DNA of 64,000 nt, taken from Bathymodiolus brooksi. Its lineage: Eukaryota > Mollusca > Bivalvia > Mytilida > Modiolidae. The first letter of the stretch is position 1. Each line of letters starts with the position of its first letter. Where the stretch lies: assembly GCA_963680875.1 (NCBI GenBank), contig OY804579.1, positions 32,535,804 to 32,599,803 of the forward strand, read 5' to 3'. The notes under the pieces are model-generated. The model was not told the origin of the DNA and did not search any database. It saw nothing but the letters and a program-made list of their open reading frames with translations. Of the stretch, positions 24,748-39,547 are shown in pieces. Position numbers and translations under genes: made by a program.

Positions 24748-25997
24748 CTCTGTACATGGTGATATATTAATCTAAGGCTCATCAGAACTAATATAATCTC
24801 TGTACATGGTGATATATTAATCTAAGGCTCATCAGAACTAATATAATCTCTGTACATGGTGATATATTAATCTAAGGCTCATCAGAACTAATATAATCTC
24901 TGTACATGGAGATATATTAATCTAAGGCTCATCAGAACTAATATAATCTCTGTACATGGAGATATATTAATCTAAGGTTCATCAGAACTAATATAATCTC
25001 TGTACATGGAGATATATTAATCTAATGCTCACCAAAACTAATATAATCTCTGTACATGGTGATATATTAATGTAAGGCTCATCAGAACTAATATAATATC
25101 TGTACATGGTGATATATTAATCTAAGGCTCATCAGAACTAATATAATCTCTGTACATGGAGATATATTAATGTAAGGCTCATCAGAAGTAATATAATCTC
25201 TGTACATGGAGATATATTAATCTAAGGCTCATCAGAACTAATATAATCTCTGTACATGGAGATATATTAATCTAAGGCTCATCAGAACTAAGATAATCTC
25301 TGTACATGGAGATATATTAAACTAAGGCTCATCAGAACTAATATAATCTCTCTACTTGGTGATATATTAATCTAAGGCTCATCAGAACTAATATAATCTC
25401 TGTACATGGAGATATATTAATGTAAGGCTCATCAGAACTAATATAATCTCTGTACATGGAGATATATTAATGTAAGGCTCATCAGAACTAATATAATCTC
25501 TGTACATGGTGATATATTAATTTAAGGCTCATCAGAACTAATATAATCTCTGTACATAGAGATATATTAATCTAAGGCTCATCAGAACTAATAAAACCTC
25601 TATACATGGTGATATATTAATCAAAGGCTCATCAGAACTAATATAATCTCTGTACATGGAGATATATTAATGTAAGGCTCATCAGAACTAATATAATCTC
25701 TGTACATGGTGATATATTAATATAAGGCTCATTAGAACTAATATAATCTCTGTACATGGAGATATATTAATGTAAGGCTCATCAGAACTAATATAATCTC
25801 TGTACATGGAGATATATTAATCTAAGGCTCATCAGAACTAATATAATCTCTGTACATAGAGATATATTAATGTAAGGCTCATCAGAGCTAATATAATCTC
25901 TGTACATGAAGATATATTAATCTAAGGCTCATCAGAACTAATATAATCTCTGTACATGGTGATATATTAATGTAAGGCTCATCAGAACTAATATAAT
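24748..25997. repeat. 25-monomer unit, copy 2 (1,250 bp)
   Basis: Repeats 23,498-24,747 at 1,250 bp, for example TAAACTAAGG 24,068/25,318 and TGTACATAGA 24,301/25,551. Its last monomer, 25,948, is a plain T13/G25 copy, whereas the corresponding 24,698 monomer carries the ATATATT end of the unit start. That is the expected product of one unequal crossover. Confidence 0.87.
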
Positions 25998-27847
25998 CTC
26001 TGTACATGGAGATATATTAATGTAAGGCTCATCAGAACTAATATAATCTCTGTACATGGAGATATATTAATGTAAGGCTCATCAGAACTAATATAATCTC
26101 GGTACATGGAGATATATTAATCTAAGGCTCATCAGAACTAATATAATCTCTGTACATGGAGATATATTAATGTAAGGCTCACCAGAACTAATATAATCTC
26201 TGCACATGGAGATATATTAATGTATGGCTCATCAGAACTAATATAATCTCTGTACATGGAGATATATTAATGTAAGATTCATCAGAACTAATATAATCTC
26301 TGTACATGGTGATATATTAATTTAAGGCTCATTAGAACTAATATAATCTCTGTACATGGAGATATATTAATGTAAGGCTCATCAGAAGTAATATAATCTC
26401 TGTACATGGTGATATATTAATCTAAGGCTCATCAGAACTAATATAATCTCTGTACATGGTGATATATTAATCTAAGGCTCATCAGAACTAATATAATCTC
26501 TGTACATGGTGATATATTAATTTAATACTCACCAGAACTAATATAATCTCTGTACATGGTGATATATTAATGTAAGGCTCATCAGAACTAATATAATCTC
26601 TGTGCATGTTTATATATTAATTTAAGGCTCATCAGAACTAATATAATCTCTGTACATGGAGATATATTAATCTAAGGCTCATCAGAACTAATGTAATCTC
26701 TGTACATGGAGATATATTAATGTAAGGCTCATCAGAACTAATATAATCTCTATACATGGAGATATATTAATCTAAGGCTCATCAGAACTAATATAATCTC
26801 TGTACATGGTGATATATTAATGTAAGGCTCACCAGAACTAATATAATCTCTGCACATGGAGATATATTAATGTAAGTCTCATCAGAACTAATATAATCTC
26901 TGTACATGGAGATATATTAATCTAAGGCTCATCAGAACTAATATATTCTCTGTACATGGTGATATATTAATCTAAGGCTCATCAGAACTAATATAATCTC
27001 TGTACATGGTGATATATTAATCTAAGGCTCATCAGAACTAATATAATCTCTGTACATGGTGATATATTAATCTAAGGCTCATCAGAACTAATATAATCTC
27101 TGTACATGGAGATATATTAATCTAAGGCTCATCAGAACTAATATAATCTCTGTACATGGAGATATATTAATCTAAGGTTCATCAGAACTAATATAATCTC
27201 TGTACATGGAGATATATTAATCTAATGCTCAACAAAACTAATATAATCTCTGTACATGGTGATATATTAATGTAAGGCTCATCAGAACTAATATAATCTC
27301 TGTACATGGTGATATATTAATCTAAGGCTCATCAGAACTAATATAATCTCTATACATGGAGATATATTAATCTAAGGCTCATCAGAACTAATATAATCTC
27401 TGTACATGGTGATATATTAATGTAAGGCTCACCAGAACTAATATAATCTCTGCACATGGAGATATATTAATGTAAGGCTCATCAGAACTAATATAATCTC
27501 TGTACATGGAGATATATTAATCTAAGGCTCATCAGAACTAATATATTCTCTGTACATGGTGATATATTAATCTAAGGCTCATCAGAACTAATATAATCTC
27601 TGTACATGGTGATATATTAATCTAAGGCTCATCAGAACTAATATAATCTCTGTACATGGTGATATATTAATCTAAGGCTCATCAGAACTAATATAATCTC
27701 TGTACATGGAGATATATTAATCTAAGGCTCATCAGAACTAATATAATCTCTGTACATGGAGATATATTAATCTAAGGTTCATCAGAACTAATATAATCTC
27801 TGTACATGGAGATATATTAATGTAAGGCTCATCAGAACTAATATAAT

Positions 27848-30800
27848 CTCTGTACATGTTTATATATTAATTTAAGGCTCATCAGAACTAATATAATCTC
27901 TGTACATGGAGATATATTAATCTAAGGCTCATCAGAACTAATGTAATCTCTGTACATGGAGATATATTAATGTAAGGCTCATCAGAACTAATATAATCTC
28001 TATACATGGAGATATATTAATCTAAGGCTCATCAGAACTAATATAATCTCTGTACATGGTGATATATTAATGTAAGGCTCACCAGAACTAATATAATCTC
28101 TGCACATGGAGATATATTAATGTAAGGCTCATCAGAACTAATATAATCTCTGTACATGGAGATATATTAATCTAAGGCTCATCAGAACTAATATATTCTC
28201 TGTACATGGTGATATATTAATCTAAGGCTCATCAGAACTAATATAATCTCTGTACATGGTGATATATTAATCTAAGGCTCATCAGAACTAATATAATCTC
28301 TGTACATGGTGATATATTAATCTAAGGCTCATCAGAACTAATATAATCTCTGTACATGGAGATATATTAATCTAAGGCTCATCAGAACTAATATAATATC
28401 TGTACATGGAGATATATTAATCTAAGGTTCATCAGAACTAATATAATCTCTGTACATGGAGATATATTAATCTAATGCTCACCAAAACTAATATAATCTC
28501 TGTACATGGTGATATATTAATGTAAGGCTCATCAGAACTAATATAATCTCTGTACATGGAGATATATTAATGTAAGGCTCATCAGAAGTAATATAATCTC
28601 TGTACATGGAGATATATTAATCTAAGGCTCATCAGAACTAATATAATCTCTGTACATGGAGATATATTAATCTAAGGCTCATCAGAACTAAGATAATCTC
28701 TGTACATGGAGATATATTAAACTAAGGCTCATCAGAACTAATATAATCTCTCTACTTGGTGATATATTAATCTAAGTCTCATCAGAACTAATATAATCTC
28801 TGTACATGGAGATATATTAATGTAAGGCTCATCAGAACTAATATAATCTCTGTACATGGAGATATATTAATGTAAGGCTCATCAGAACTAATATAATCTC
28901 TGTACATGGTGATATATTAATTTAAGGCTCATCAGAACTAATATAATCTCTGTACATGGAGATATATTAATGTAAGGCTCATCAGAACTAATATAATCTC
29001 TGTACATGGTGATATATTAATTTAAGGCTCATTAGAACTAATATAATCTCTGTACATGGAGATATATTAATGTAAGGCTCATCAGAACTAATATAATCTC
29101 TGTACATGGAGATATATTAATCTAAGGCTCATCAGAACTAATATAATCTCTGTACATGGTGATATATTAATCTAAGGCTCATCAGAACTAATATAATCTC
29201 TGTACATGGTGATATATTAATGTAAGGCTCACCAGAATTAATATAATCTCTGCACATGGAGATATATTAATGTAAGGTTCATCAGAACTAATATAATCTC
29301 TGTACATGGAGATATATTAATGTAAGGCTCATCAGAAGTAATATAATCTCTGTACATGGTGATATATTAATCTAAGGCTCATCAGAACTAATATAATCTC
29401 TGTACATGGTGATATATTAATCTAAGGTTCATCAGAACTAATATAATCTCTGTACATGGTGATATATTAATCTAATACTCACCAGAACTAATATAATCTC
29501 TGTACATGGTGATATATTAATGTAAGGCTCATCAGAACTAATATAATCTCTGTACATAGAGATATATTAATCTAAGGCTCATCAGAACTAATGTAATCTC
29601 TGTACATAGAGATATATTAATGTAAGGCTCATCAGAACTAATATAATCTCTATACATGGAGATATATTAATCTAAGGCTCATCAGAACTAATATAATCTC
29701 TGTACATGGTGATATATTAATGTAAGGCTCACCAGAACTAATATAATCTCTGCACATGGAGATATATTAATCTAAGGCTCATCAGAACTAATATAATCTC
29801 TGTACATGGAGATATATTAATCTAAGGCTCATAAGAACTAATATATTCTCTGTACATGGTGATATATTAATCTAAGGCTCATCAGAACTAATATAATCTC
29901 TGTACATGGTGATATATTAATCTAAGGCTCATCAGAACTAATATAATCTCTGTACATGGTGATATATTAATCTAAGGCTCATCAGAACTAATATAATCTC
30001 TGTACATGGAGATATATTAATCTAAGGCTCATCAGAACTAATATAATCTCTGTACATGGAGATATATTAATCTAAGGTTCATCAGAACTAATATAATCTC
30101 TGTACATGGAGATATATTAATCTAATGCTCACCAAAACTAATATAATCTCTGTACATGGTGATATATTAATGTAAGGCTCATCAGAACTAATATAATATC
30201 TGTACATGGTGATATATTAATCTAAGGCTCATCAGAACTAATATAATCTCTGTACATGGAGATATATTAATGTAAGGCTCATCAGAAGTAATATAATCTC
30301 TGTACATGGAGATATATTAATCTAAGGCTCATCAGAACTAATATAATCTCTGTACATGGAGATATATTAATCTAAGGCTCATCAGAACTAAGATAATCTC
30401 TGTACATGGAGATATATTAAACTAAGGCTCATCAGAACTAATATAATCTCTCTACTTGGTGATATATTAATCTAAGGCTCATCAGAACTAATATAATCTC
30501 TGTACATGGAGATATATTAATGTAAGGCTCATCAGAACTAATATAATCTCTGTACATGGAGATATATTAATGTAAGGCTCATCAGAACTAATATAATCTC
30601 TGTACATGGTGATATATTAATTTAAGGCTCATCAGAACTAATATAATCTCTGTACATAGAGATATATTAATCTAAGGCTCATCAGAACTAATAAAACCTC
30701 TATACATGGTGATATATTAATCAAAGGCTCATCAGAACTAATATAATCTCTGTACATGGAGATATATTAATGTAAGGCTCATCAGAACTAATATAATCTC

Positions 30801-33800
30801 TGTACATGGTGATATATTAATATAAGGCTCATTAGAACTAATATAATCTCTGTACATGGAGATATATTAATGTAAGGCTCATCAGAACTAATATAATCTC
30901 TGTACATGGAGATATATTAATCTAAGGCTCATCAGAACTAATATAATCTCTGTACATAGAGATATATTAATGTAAGGCTCATCAGAGCTAATATAATCTC
31001 TGTACATGAAGATATATTAATCTAAGGCTCATCAGAACTAATATAATCTCTGTACATGGTGATATATTAATGTAAGGCTCATCAGAACTAATATATTCTC
31101 TGTACATGGTGATATATTAATCTAAGGCTCATCAGAACTAATATAATCTCTGTACATGGTGATATATTAATCTAAGGCTCATCAGAACTAATATAATCTC
31201 TGTACATGGTGATATATTAATCTAAGGCTCATCAGAACTAATATAATCTCTGTACATGGAGATATATTAATCTAAGGCTCATCAGAACTAATATAATCTC
31301 TGTACATGGAGATATATTAATCTAAGGTTCATCAGAACTAATATAATCTCTGTACATGGAGATATATTAATCTAATGCTCACCAAAACTAATATAATCTC
31401 TGTACATGGTGATATATTAATGTAAGGCTCATCAGAACTAATATAATATCTGTACATGGTGATATATTAATCTAAGGCTCATCAGAACTAATATAATCTC
31501 TGTACATGGAGATATATTAATGTAAGGCTCATCAGAAGTAATATAATCTCTGTACATGGAGATATATTAATCTAAGGCTCATCAGAACTAATATAATCTC
31601 TGTACATGGAGATATATTAATCTAAGGCTCATCAGAACTAATATAATCTCTCTACTTGGTGATATATTAATCTAAGGCTCATCAGAACTAATATAATCTC
31701 TGTACATGGAGATATATTAATGTAAGGCTCATCAGAACTAATATAATCTCTGTACATGGAGATATATTAATGTAAGGCTCATCAGAACTAATATAATCTC
31801 TGTACATGGTGATATATTAATTTAAGGCTCATCAGAACTAATATAATCTCTGTACATAGAGATATATTAATCTAAGGCTCATCAGAACTAATAAAACCTC
31901 TATACATGGTGATATATTAATCAAAGGCTCATCAGAACTAATATAATCTCTGTACATGGAGATATATTAATGTAAGGCTCATCAGAACTAATATAATCTC
32001 TGTACATGGTGATATATTAATATAAGGCTCATTAGAACTAATATAATCTCTGTACATGGAGATATATTAATGTAAGGCTCATCAGAACTAATATAATCTC
32101 TGTACATGGAGATATATTAATCTAAGGCTCATCAGAACTAATATAATCTCTGTACATAGAGATATATTAATGTAAGGCTCATCAGAGCTAATATAATCTC
32201 TGTACATGAAGATATATTAATCTAAGGCTCATCAGAACTAATATAATCTCTGTACATGGTGATATATTAATGTAAGGCTCATCAGAACTAATATAATCTC
32301 TGTACATGGAGATATATTAATGTAAGGCTCATCAGAACTAATATAATCTCTGTACATGGAGATATATTAATGTAAGGCTCATCAGAACTAATATAATCTC
32401 GGTACATGGAGATATATTAATCTAAGGCTCATCAGAACTAATATAATCTCTGTACATGGAGATATATTAATGTAAGGCTCACCAGAACTAATATAATCTC
32501 TGCACATGGAGATATATTAATGTATGGCTCATCAGAACTAATATAATCTCTGTACATGGAGATATATTAATGTAAGGCTCATCAGAACTAATATAATCTC
32601 TGTACATGGTGATATATTAATTTAAGGCTCATTAGAACTAATATAATCTCTGTACATGGAGATATATTAATGTAAGGCTCATCAGAAGTAATATAATCTC
32701 TGTACATGGTGATATATTAATCTAAGGCTCATCAGAACTAATATAATCTCTGTACATGGTGATATATTAATCTAAGGCTCATCAGAACTAATATAATCTC
32801 TGTACATGGTGATATATTAATTTAATACTCACCAGAACTAATATAATCTCTGTACATGGTGATATATTAATGTAAGGCTCATCAGAACTAATATAATCTC
32901 TGTGCATGTTTATATATTAATTTAAGGCTCATCAGAACTAATATAATCTCTGTACATGGAGATATATTAATCTAAGGCTCATCAGAACTAATGTAATCTC
33001 TGTACATGGAGATATATTAATGTAAGGCTCATCAGAACTAATATAATCTCTATACATGGAGATATATTAATCTAAGGCTCATCAGAACTAATATAATCTC
33101 TGTACATGGTGATATATTAATGTAAGGCTCACCAGAACTAATATAATCTCTGCACATGGAGATATATTAATGTAAGGCTCATCAGAACTAATATAATCTC
33201 TGTACATGGAGATATATTAATCTAAGGCTCATCAGAACTAATATATTCTCTGTACATGGTGATATATTAATCTAAGGCTCATCAGAACTAATATAATCTC
33301 TGTACATGGTGATATATTAATCTAAGGCTCATCAGAACTAATATAATCTCTGTACATGGTGATATATTAATCTAAGGCTCATCAGAACTAATATAATCTC
33401 TGTACATGGAGATATATTAATCTAAGGCTCATCAGAACTAATATAATCTCTGTACATGGAGATATATTAATCTAAGGTTCATCAGAACTAATATAATCTC
33501 TGTACATGGAGATATATTAATCTAATGCTCAACAAAACTAATATAATCTCTGTACATGGTGATATATTAATGTAAGGCTCATCAGAACTAATATAATCTC
33601 TGTACATGGTGATATATTAATCTAAGGCTCATCAGAACTAATATAATCTCTATACATGGAGATATATTAATCTAAGGCTCATCAGAACTAATATAATCTC
33701 TGTACATGGTGATATATTAATGTAAGGCTCACCAGAACTAATATAATCTCTGCACATGGAGATATATTAATGTAAGGCTCATCAGAACTAATATAATCTC

Positions 33801-34097
33801 TGTACATGGAGATATATTAATCTAAGGCTCATCAGAACTAATATATTCTCTGTACATGGTGATATATTAATCTAAGGCTCATCAGAACTAATATAATCTC
33901 TGTACATGGTGATATATTAATCTAAGGCTCATCAGAACTAATATAATCTCTGTACATGGTGATATATTAATCTAAGGCTCATCAGAACTAATATAATCTC
34001 TGTACATGGAGATATATTAATCTAAGGCTCATCAGAACTAATATAATCTCTGTACATGGAGATATATTAATCTAAGGTTCATCAGAACTAATATAAT
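27848..34097. repeat. Macro-block copy 2, 6.25 kb, with three internal losses
   Basis: This follows the order of 20,698-27,797. The offset steps from 7,150 to 6,950 after loss of 4 monomers (21,998-22,197 have no counterpart), to 6,350 after loss of 12 (22,348-22,947), and to 6,300 after loss of one TAAACTAAGG monomer (counterpart of 25,298 missing near 31,648). The sum, 850 bp, equals the length difference of the blocks. Checkpoints: TAAACTAAGG 21,571/28,721, ACCAGAATTA 22,281/29,231, ATAAGAACTA 23,481/29,831, CTCGGTAC 26,098/32,398. Confidence 0.85.
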
Positions 34098-34247
34098 CTC
34101 TGTACATGGAGATATATTAATCTAATGCTCAACAAAACTAATATAATCTCTGTACATGGTGATATATTAATGTAAGGCTCATCAGAACTAATATAATCTC
34201 TGTACATGGTGATATATTAATCTAAGGCTCATCAGAACTAATATAAT
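33048..34247. repeat. 12-monomer duplication (600 bp x 2)
   Basis: The series CTCTATAC, T13/G25 CACC, CTCTGCAC, A13/C25 ATATATT, three T13/C25, A13/C25, TTCATC, AATG/AACAAAA, T13/G25, T13/C25 runs at 33,048-33,647 and again at 33,648-34,247. Both contain the rare AACAAAACTA change (33,531 and 34,131). In macro-block copy 1 the series is complete at 26,748-27,347, and its repeat from 27,348 is cut at 27,797. Confidence 0.85.
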
Positions 34248-34747
34248 CTCTGTACATGGAGATATATTAATGTAAGGCTCATCAGAAGTAATATAATCTC
34301 TGTACATGGAGATATATTAATCTAAGGCTCATCAGAACTAATATAATCTCTGTACATGGAGATATATTAATCTAAGGCTCATCAGAGCTAAGATAATCTC
34401 TGTACATGGAGATATATTAAACTAAGGCTCATCAGAACTAATATAATCTCTCTACTTGGTGATATATTAATCTAAGGCTCATCAGAACTAATATAATATC
34501 TGTACATGGAGATATATTAATGTAAGGCTCATCAGAACTAATATAATCTCTGTACATGGAGATATATTAATGTAAGGCTCATCAGAACTAATATAATCTC
34601 TGTACATGGTGATATATTAATTTAAGGCTCATCAGAACTAATATAATCTCTGTACATGGAGATATATTAATCTAAGGCTCATCAGAACTAATAAAACCTC
34701 TATACATGGTGATATATTAATCAAAGGCTCATCAGAACTAATATAAT

Positions 34748-34797
34748 CTCTGTACATGGAGATATATTAATGTAAGGCTCATTAGAACTAATATAAT
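34748..34797. repeat. Chimeric monomer (one-monomer deletion)
   Basis: An A13/G25 left half is joined to the CATTAG right half that normally belongs to the next, T13/TTTAAGG monomer. At 24,398-24,497 and similar places these are two separate monomers. An in-register deletion of 50 bp explains it. Confidence 0.78.
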
Positions 34798-35697
34798 CTC
34801 TGTACATGGAGATATATTAATGTAAGGCTCATCAGAACTAATATAATCTCTGTACATGGAGATATATTAATCTAAGGCTCATCAGAACTAATATAATCTC
34901 TGTACATGGAGATATATTAATGTAAGGCTCATCAGAGCTAATATAATCTCTGTACATGAAGATATATTAATCTAAGGCTCATCAGAACTAATATAATCTC
35001 TGTACATGGTGATATATTAATGTAAGGCTCATCAGAACTAATATAATCTCTGTACATGGAGATATATTAATGTAAGGCTCATCAGAACTAATATAATCTC
35101 TGTACATGGAGATATATTAATGTAAGGCTCATCAGAACTAATATAATCTCGGTACATGGAGATATATTAATCTAAGGCTCATCAGAACTAATATAATCTC
35201 TGTACATGGAGATATATTAATGTAAGGCTCACCAGAACTAATATAATCTCTGCACATGGAGATATATTAATGTATGGCTCATCAGAACTAATATAATCTC
35301 TGTACATGGAGATATATTAATCTAAGGCTCATCAGAACTAATATAATCTCTGTACATGGTGATATATTAATCTAAGGCTCATCAGAACTAATATAATCTC
35401 TGTACATGGTGATATATTAATGTAAGGCTCACCAGAACTAATATAATCTCTGCACATGGAGATATATTAATGTAAGGTTCATCAGAACTAATATAATCTC
35501 TGTACATGGAGATATATTAATCTAAGGCTCATCAGAACTAATATAATCTCTCTACTTGGTGATATATTAATCTAATGCTCATCAGAACTAATATAATCTC
35601 TGTACATGGAGATATATTAATGTAAGGCTCATCAGAACTAATATAATCTCTGTACATGGTGATATATTAATTTAAGGCTCATCAGAACTAATATAAT

Positions 35698-38347
35698 CTC
35701 TGTACATGGAGATATATTAATCTAAGGTTCATCAGAACTAATAAAACCTCTATACATGGTGATATATTAATCAAAGGCTCATCAGAACTAATATAATCTC
35801 TGTACATGGAGATATATTAATGTAAGACTCATCAGAACTAATATAATCTCTGTACATGGTGATATATTAATTTAAGGCTCATTAGAACTAATATAATCTC
35901 TGTACATGGAGATATATTAATGTAAGGCTCATCAGAACTAATATAATCTCTGTACATGGAGATATATTAATCTAAGGCTCATCAGAAATAATATAATCTC
36001 TGTACATGGAGATATATTAATGTAAGGCTCATCAGAGCTAATATAATCTCTGTACATGAAGATATATTAATCTAAGGCTCATCAGAACTAATATAATCTC
36101 TGTACATGGTGATATATTAATGTAAGGCTCATCAGAACTAATATAATCTCTGTACATGGAGATATATTAATCTAAGGCTCATCAGAACTAATATAATCTC
36201 TGTACATGGAGATATATTAATCTAAGGTTCATCAGAACTAATATAATCTCTGTACACGGAGATATATTAATCTAATACTCACCAGAACTAATATAATCTC
36301 TGTACATGGTGATATATTAATGTAAGGCTCATCAGAACTAATATAATCTCTGTACATGTTTATATATTAATTTAAGGCTCATCAGAACTAATATAATCTC
36401 TGTACATGGAGATATATTAATCTAAGGCTCATCAGAACTAATGTAATCTCTGTACATGGAGATATATTAATGTAAGGCTCATCAGAACTAATATAATCTC
36501 TATACATGGAGATATATTAATCTAAGGCTCATCAGAACTAATATAATCTCTGTACATGGTGATATATTAATGTAAGGCTCACCAGAACTAATATAATCTC
36601 TGCACATGGAGATATATTAATGTAAGGCTCATCAGAACTAATATAATCTCGGTACATGGAGATATATTAATCTAAGGCTCATCAGAACTAATATAATCTC
36701 TGTACATGGTGATATATTAATCTAAGGCTCATCAGAACTAATATAATCTCTGTACATGGTGATATATTAATCTAAGGCTCATCAGAACTAATATAATCTC
36801 TGTACATGGTGATATATTAATCTAAGGTTCCTCAGAACTAATATAATCTCTGTACATGGAGATATATTAATCTAAGGCTCATCAGAACTAATATAATCTC
36901 TGTACATGGAGATATATTAATCTAAGGCTTATCAGAACTAATATAATCTCTGTACATGGAGATATATTAATCTAAGGTTCATCAGAACTAATATAATCTG
37001 TGTACATGGAGATATATTAATGTAAGGCTCATCAGAACTAATATAATCTCTGTACATGGTGATATATTAATCTAAAGCTCTTCAGAACTAATATAATCTC
37101 TGTACATGGAGATATATTAATGTAATGCTCATCAGAAGTAATATAATCTCTGTACATGGAGATATATTAATGTAAGGCTCATCAGAACTAATATAATCTC
37201 TGTACATGGAGATATATTAATGTAAGGCTCATCAGAACTAATATAATCTCTGTACATGGTGATATATTAATTTAAGGCTCATTAGAACTAATATAATCTC
37301 TGTACATGGAGATATATTAATGTAAGGCTCATCAGAACTAATATAATCTCTGTACATGGAGATATATTAATCTAAGGCTCATCAGAACTAATATAATCTC
37401 TGTACATGGAGATATATTAATGTAAGGCTCATCAGAGCTAATATAATCTCTGTACATGAAGATATATTAATCTAAGGCTCATCAGAACTAATATAATCTC
37501 TGTACATGGTGATATATTAATGTAAGGCTCATCAGAACTAATATAATCTCTGTACATGGAGATATATTAATGTAAGGCTCATCAGAACTAATATAATCTC
37601 TGTACATGGATATATATTAATGTAAGGCTCATCAGAACTAATATAATCTCGGTACATGGAGATATATTAATCTAAGGCTCATCAGAACTAATATAATCTC
37701 TGTACATGGAGATATATTAATGTAAGGCTCACCAGAACTAATATAATCTCTGCACATGGAGATATATTAATGTATGGCTCATCAGAACTAATATAATCTC
37801 TGTACATGGAGATATATTAATCTAAGGCTCATCAGAACTAATATAATCTCTGTACATGGAGATATATTAATCTAAGGCTCATCAAAACTAATATAATCTC
37901 TGTACATGGTGATATATTAATCTAAGGCTCATCTGAACTAATATAATCTCTGTACATGGTGATATATTAATGTAAGGCTCACCAGAACTAATATAATCTC
38001 TGCACATGGAGATATATTAATGTAAGGTTCATCAGAACTAATATAATCTCTGTACATGGAGATATATTAATCTAAGGCTCATCAGATCTAATATAATCTC
38101 TGTACATGGAGATATATTAATCTAAGGCTCATCAGAACTAATATAATCTCTCTACTTGGTGATATATTAATCGAATGCTCATCAGAACTAATATAATCTC
38201 TGTACATGGAGATATATTAATGTAAGGCTCATCAGAACTAATATAATCTCTGTACATGGAGATATATTAATGTAAGGCTCATCAGAACTAATATAATCTC
38301 TGTACATGGAGATATATTAATTTAAGGCTCATCAGAACTAATATAAT
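35698..38347. repeat. 53-monomer higher-order unit, copy 1 (2,650 bp)
   Basis: The unit is counted from the monomer with TTCATC and ending AATAAAACC. Order of markers: AGAAATAAT at 35,948, CAGAG, GAAGA, TGTACACGGA at 36,251, GTTTATA at 36,348, CTCGGTAC at 36,648, TTCCTCAG at 36,798, ATCTGTGTAC near 36,998, AAAGCTCTTC at 37,071, CTCGGTAC at 37,648, TATGG, ATCTGAAC at 37,931, CAGATCTA, and TAATCGAATG at 38,171. Homology with 39,548 onward runs for 2,850 bp, to 38,547. Confidence 0.85.
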
Positions 38348-39547
38348 CTCTGTACATGGAGATATATTAATCTAAGGTTCATCAGAACTAATAAAACCTC
38401 TATACATGGTGATATATTAATCAAAGGCTCATCAGAACTAATATAATCTCTGTACATGGAGATATATTAATGTAAGGCTCATCAGAACTAATATAATCTC
38501 TGAACATGGTGATATATTAATTTAAGGCTCATTAGAACTAATATAATCTCTGTACATGGAGATATATTAATGTAAGGCTCATCAGAACTAATATAATCTC
38601 TGTACATGGAGATATATTAATCTAAGGCTCATCAGAAATAATATAATCTCTGTACATGGAGATATATTAATGTAAGGCTCATCAGAGCTAATATAATCTC
38701 TGTACATGAAGATATATTAATCTAAGGCTCATCAGAACTAATATAATCTCTGTACATGGTGATATATTAATGTAAGGCTCATCAGAACTAATATAATCTC
38801 TGTACATGGAGATATATTAATCTAAGGCTCATCAGAACTAATATAATCTCTGTACATGGAGATATATTAATCTAAGGTTCATCAGAACTAATATAATCTC
38901 TGTACACGGAGATATATTAATCTAATACTCACCAGAACTAATATAATCTCTGTACATGGTGATATATTAATGTAAGGCTCATCAGAACTAATATAATCTC
39001 TGTACATGTTTATATATTAATTTAAGGCTCATCAGAACTAATATAATCTCTGTACATGGAGATATATTAATCTAAGGCTCATCAGAAGTAATGTAATCTC
39101 TGTACATGGAGATATATTAATGTAAGGCTCATCAGAACTAATATAATCTCTATACATGGAGATATATTAATGTAAGGCTCATCAGAACTAATATAATCTC
39201 TGTACATGGTGATATATTAATGTAAGGCTCATCAGAACTAATATAATCTCTGCACATGGAGATATATTAATGTAAGGCTCATCAGAACTAATATAATCTC
39301 GGTACATGGAGATATATTAATCTAAGGCTCATCAGAACTAATATAATCTCTGTACATGGTGATATATTAATCTAAGGCTCATCAGAACTAATATAATCTC
39401 TGTACATGGTGATATATTAATCTAAGGCTCATCAGAACTAATATAATCTCTGTACATGGTGATATATTAATCTAAGGCTCCTCAGAACTAATATAATCTC
39501 TGTACATGGAGATATATTAATCTAAGGCTCATCAGACCTAATATAAT
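38348..39547. repeat. 24-monomer truncated higher-order unit (1,200 bp)
   Basis: Starts with the same AATAAAACC monomer but ends after the CAGACCTA monomer (39,498), where the next unit begins. It matches 35,698 onward (offset 2,650) and 39,548 onward (offset 1,200): TGTACACGGA 36,251/38,901/40,101 and GTTTATA 36,348/38,998/40,198. The missing second half is consistent with an internal deletion of about 29 monomers or an unequal exchange. Confidence 0.83.

Larger units (their letters stand above)
20698..27797. repeat. 7.1-kb macro-block, copy 1
   Basis: This block runs from a GTTTATA monomer to a TTCATC monomer. It is repeated at 27,848-34,097. Landmarks: TAAACTAAGG at 21,568, ACCAGAATTA at 22,281, a doubled AAAACC pair at 22,648-22,847, ATAAGAACTA at 23,481, the 25-mer duplication, CTCGGTACAT at 26,098, GTGCATGTTTATA at 26,598 and AACAAAACTA at 27,231. 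Its left end overlaps the last 950 bp of the second 57-monomer unit, so it is built on that unit. Confidence 0.85.
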
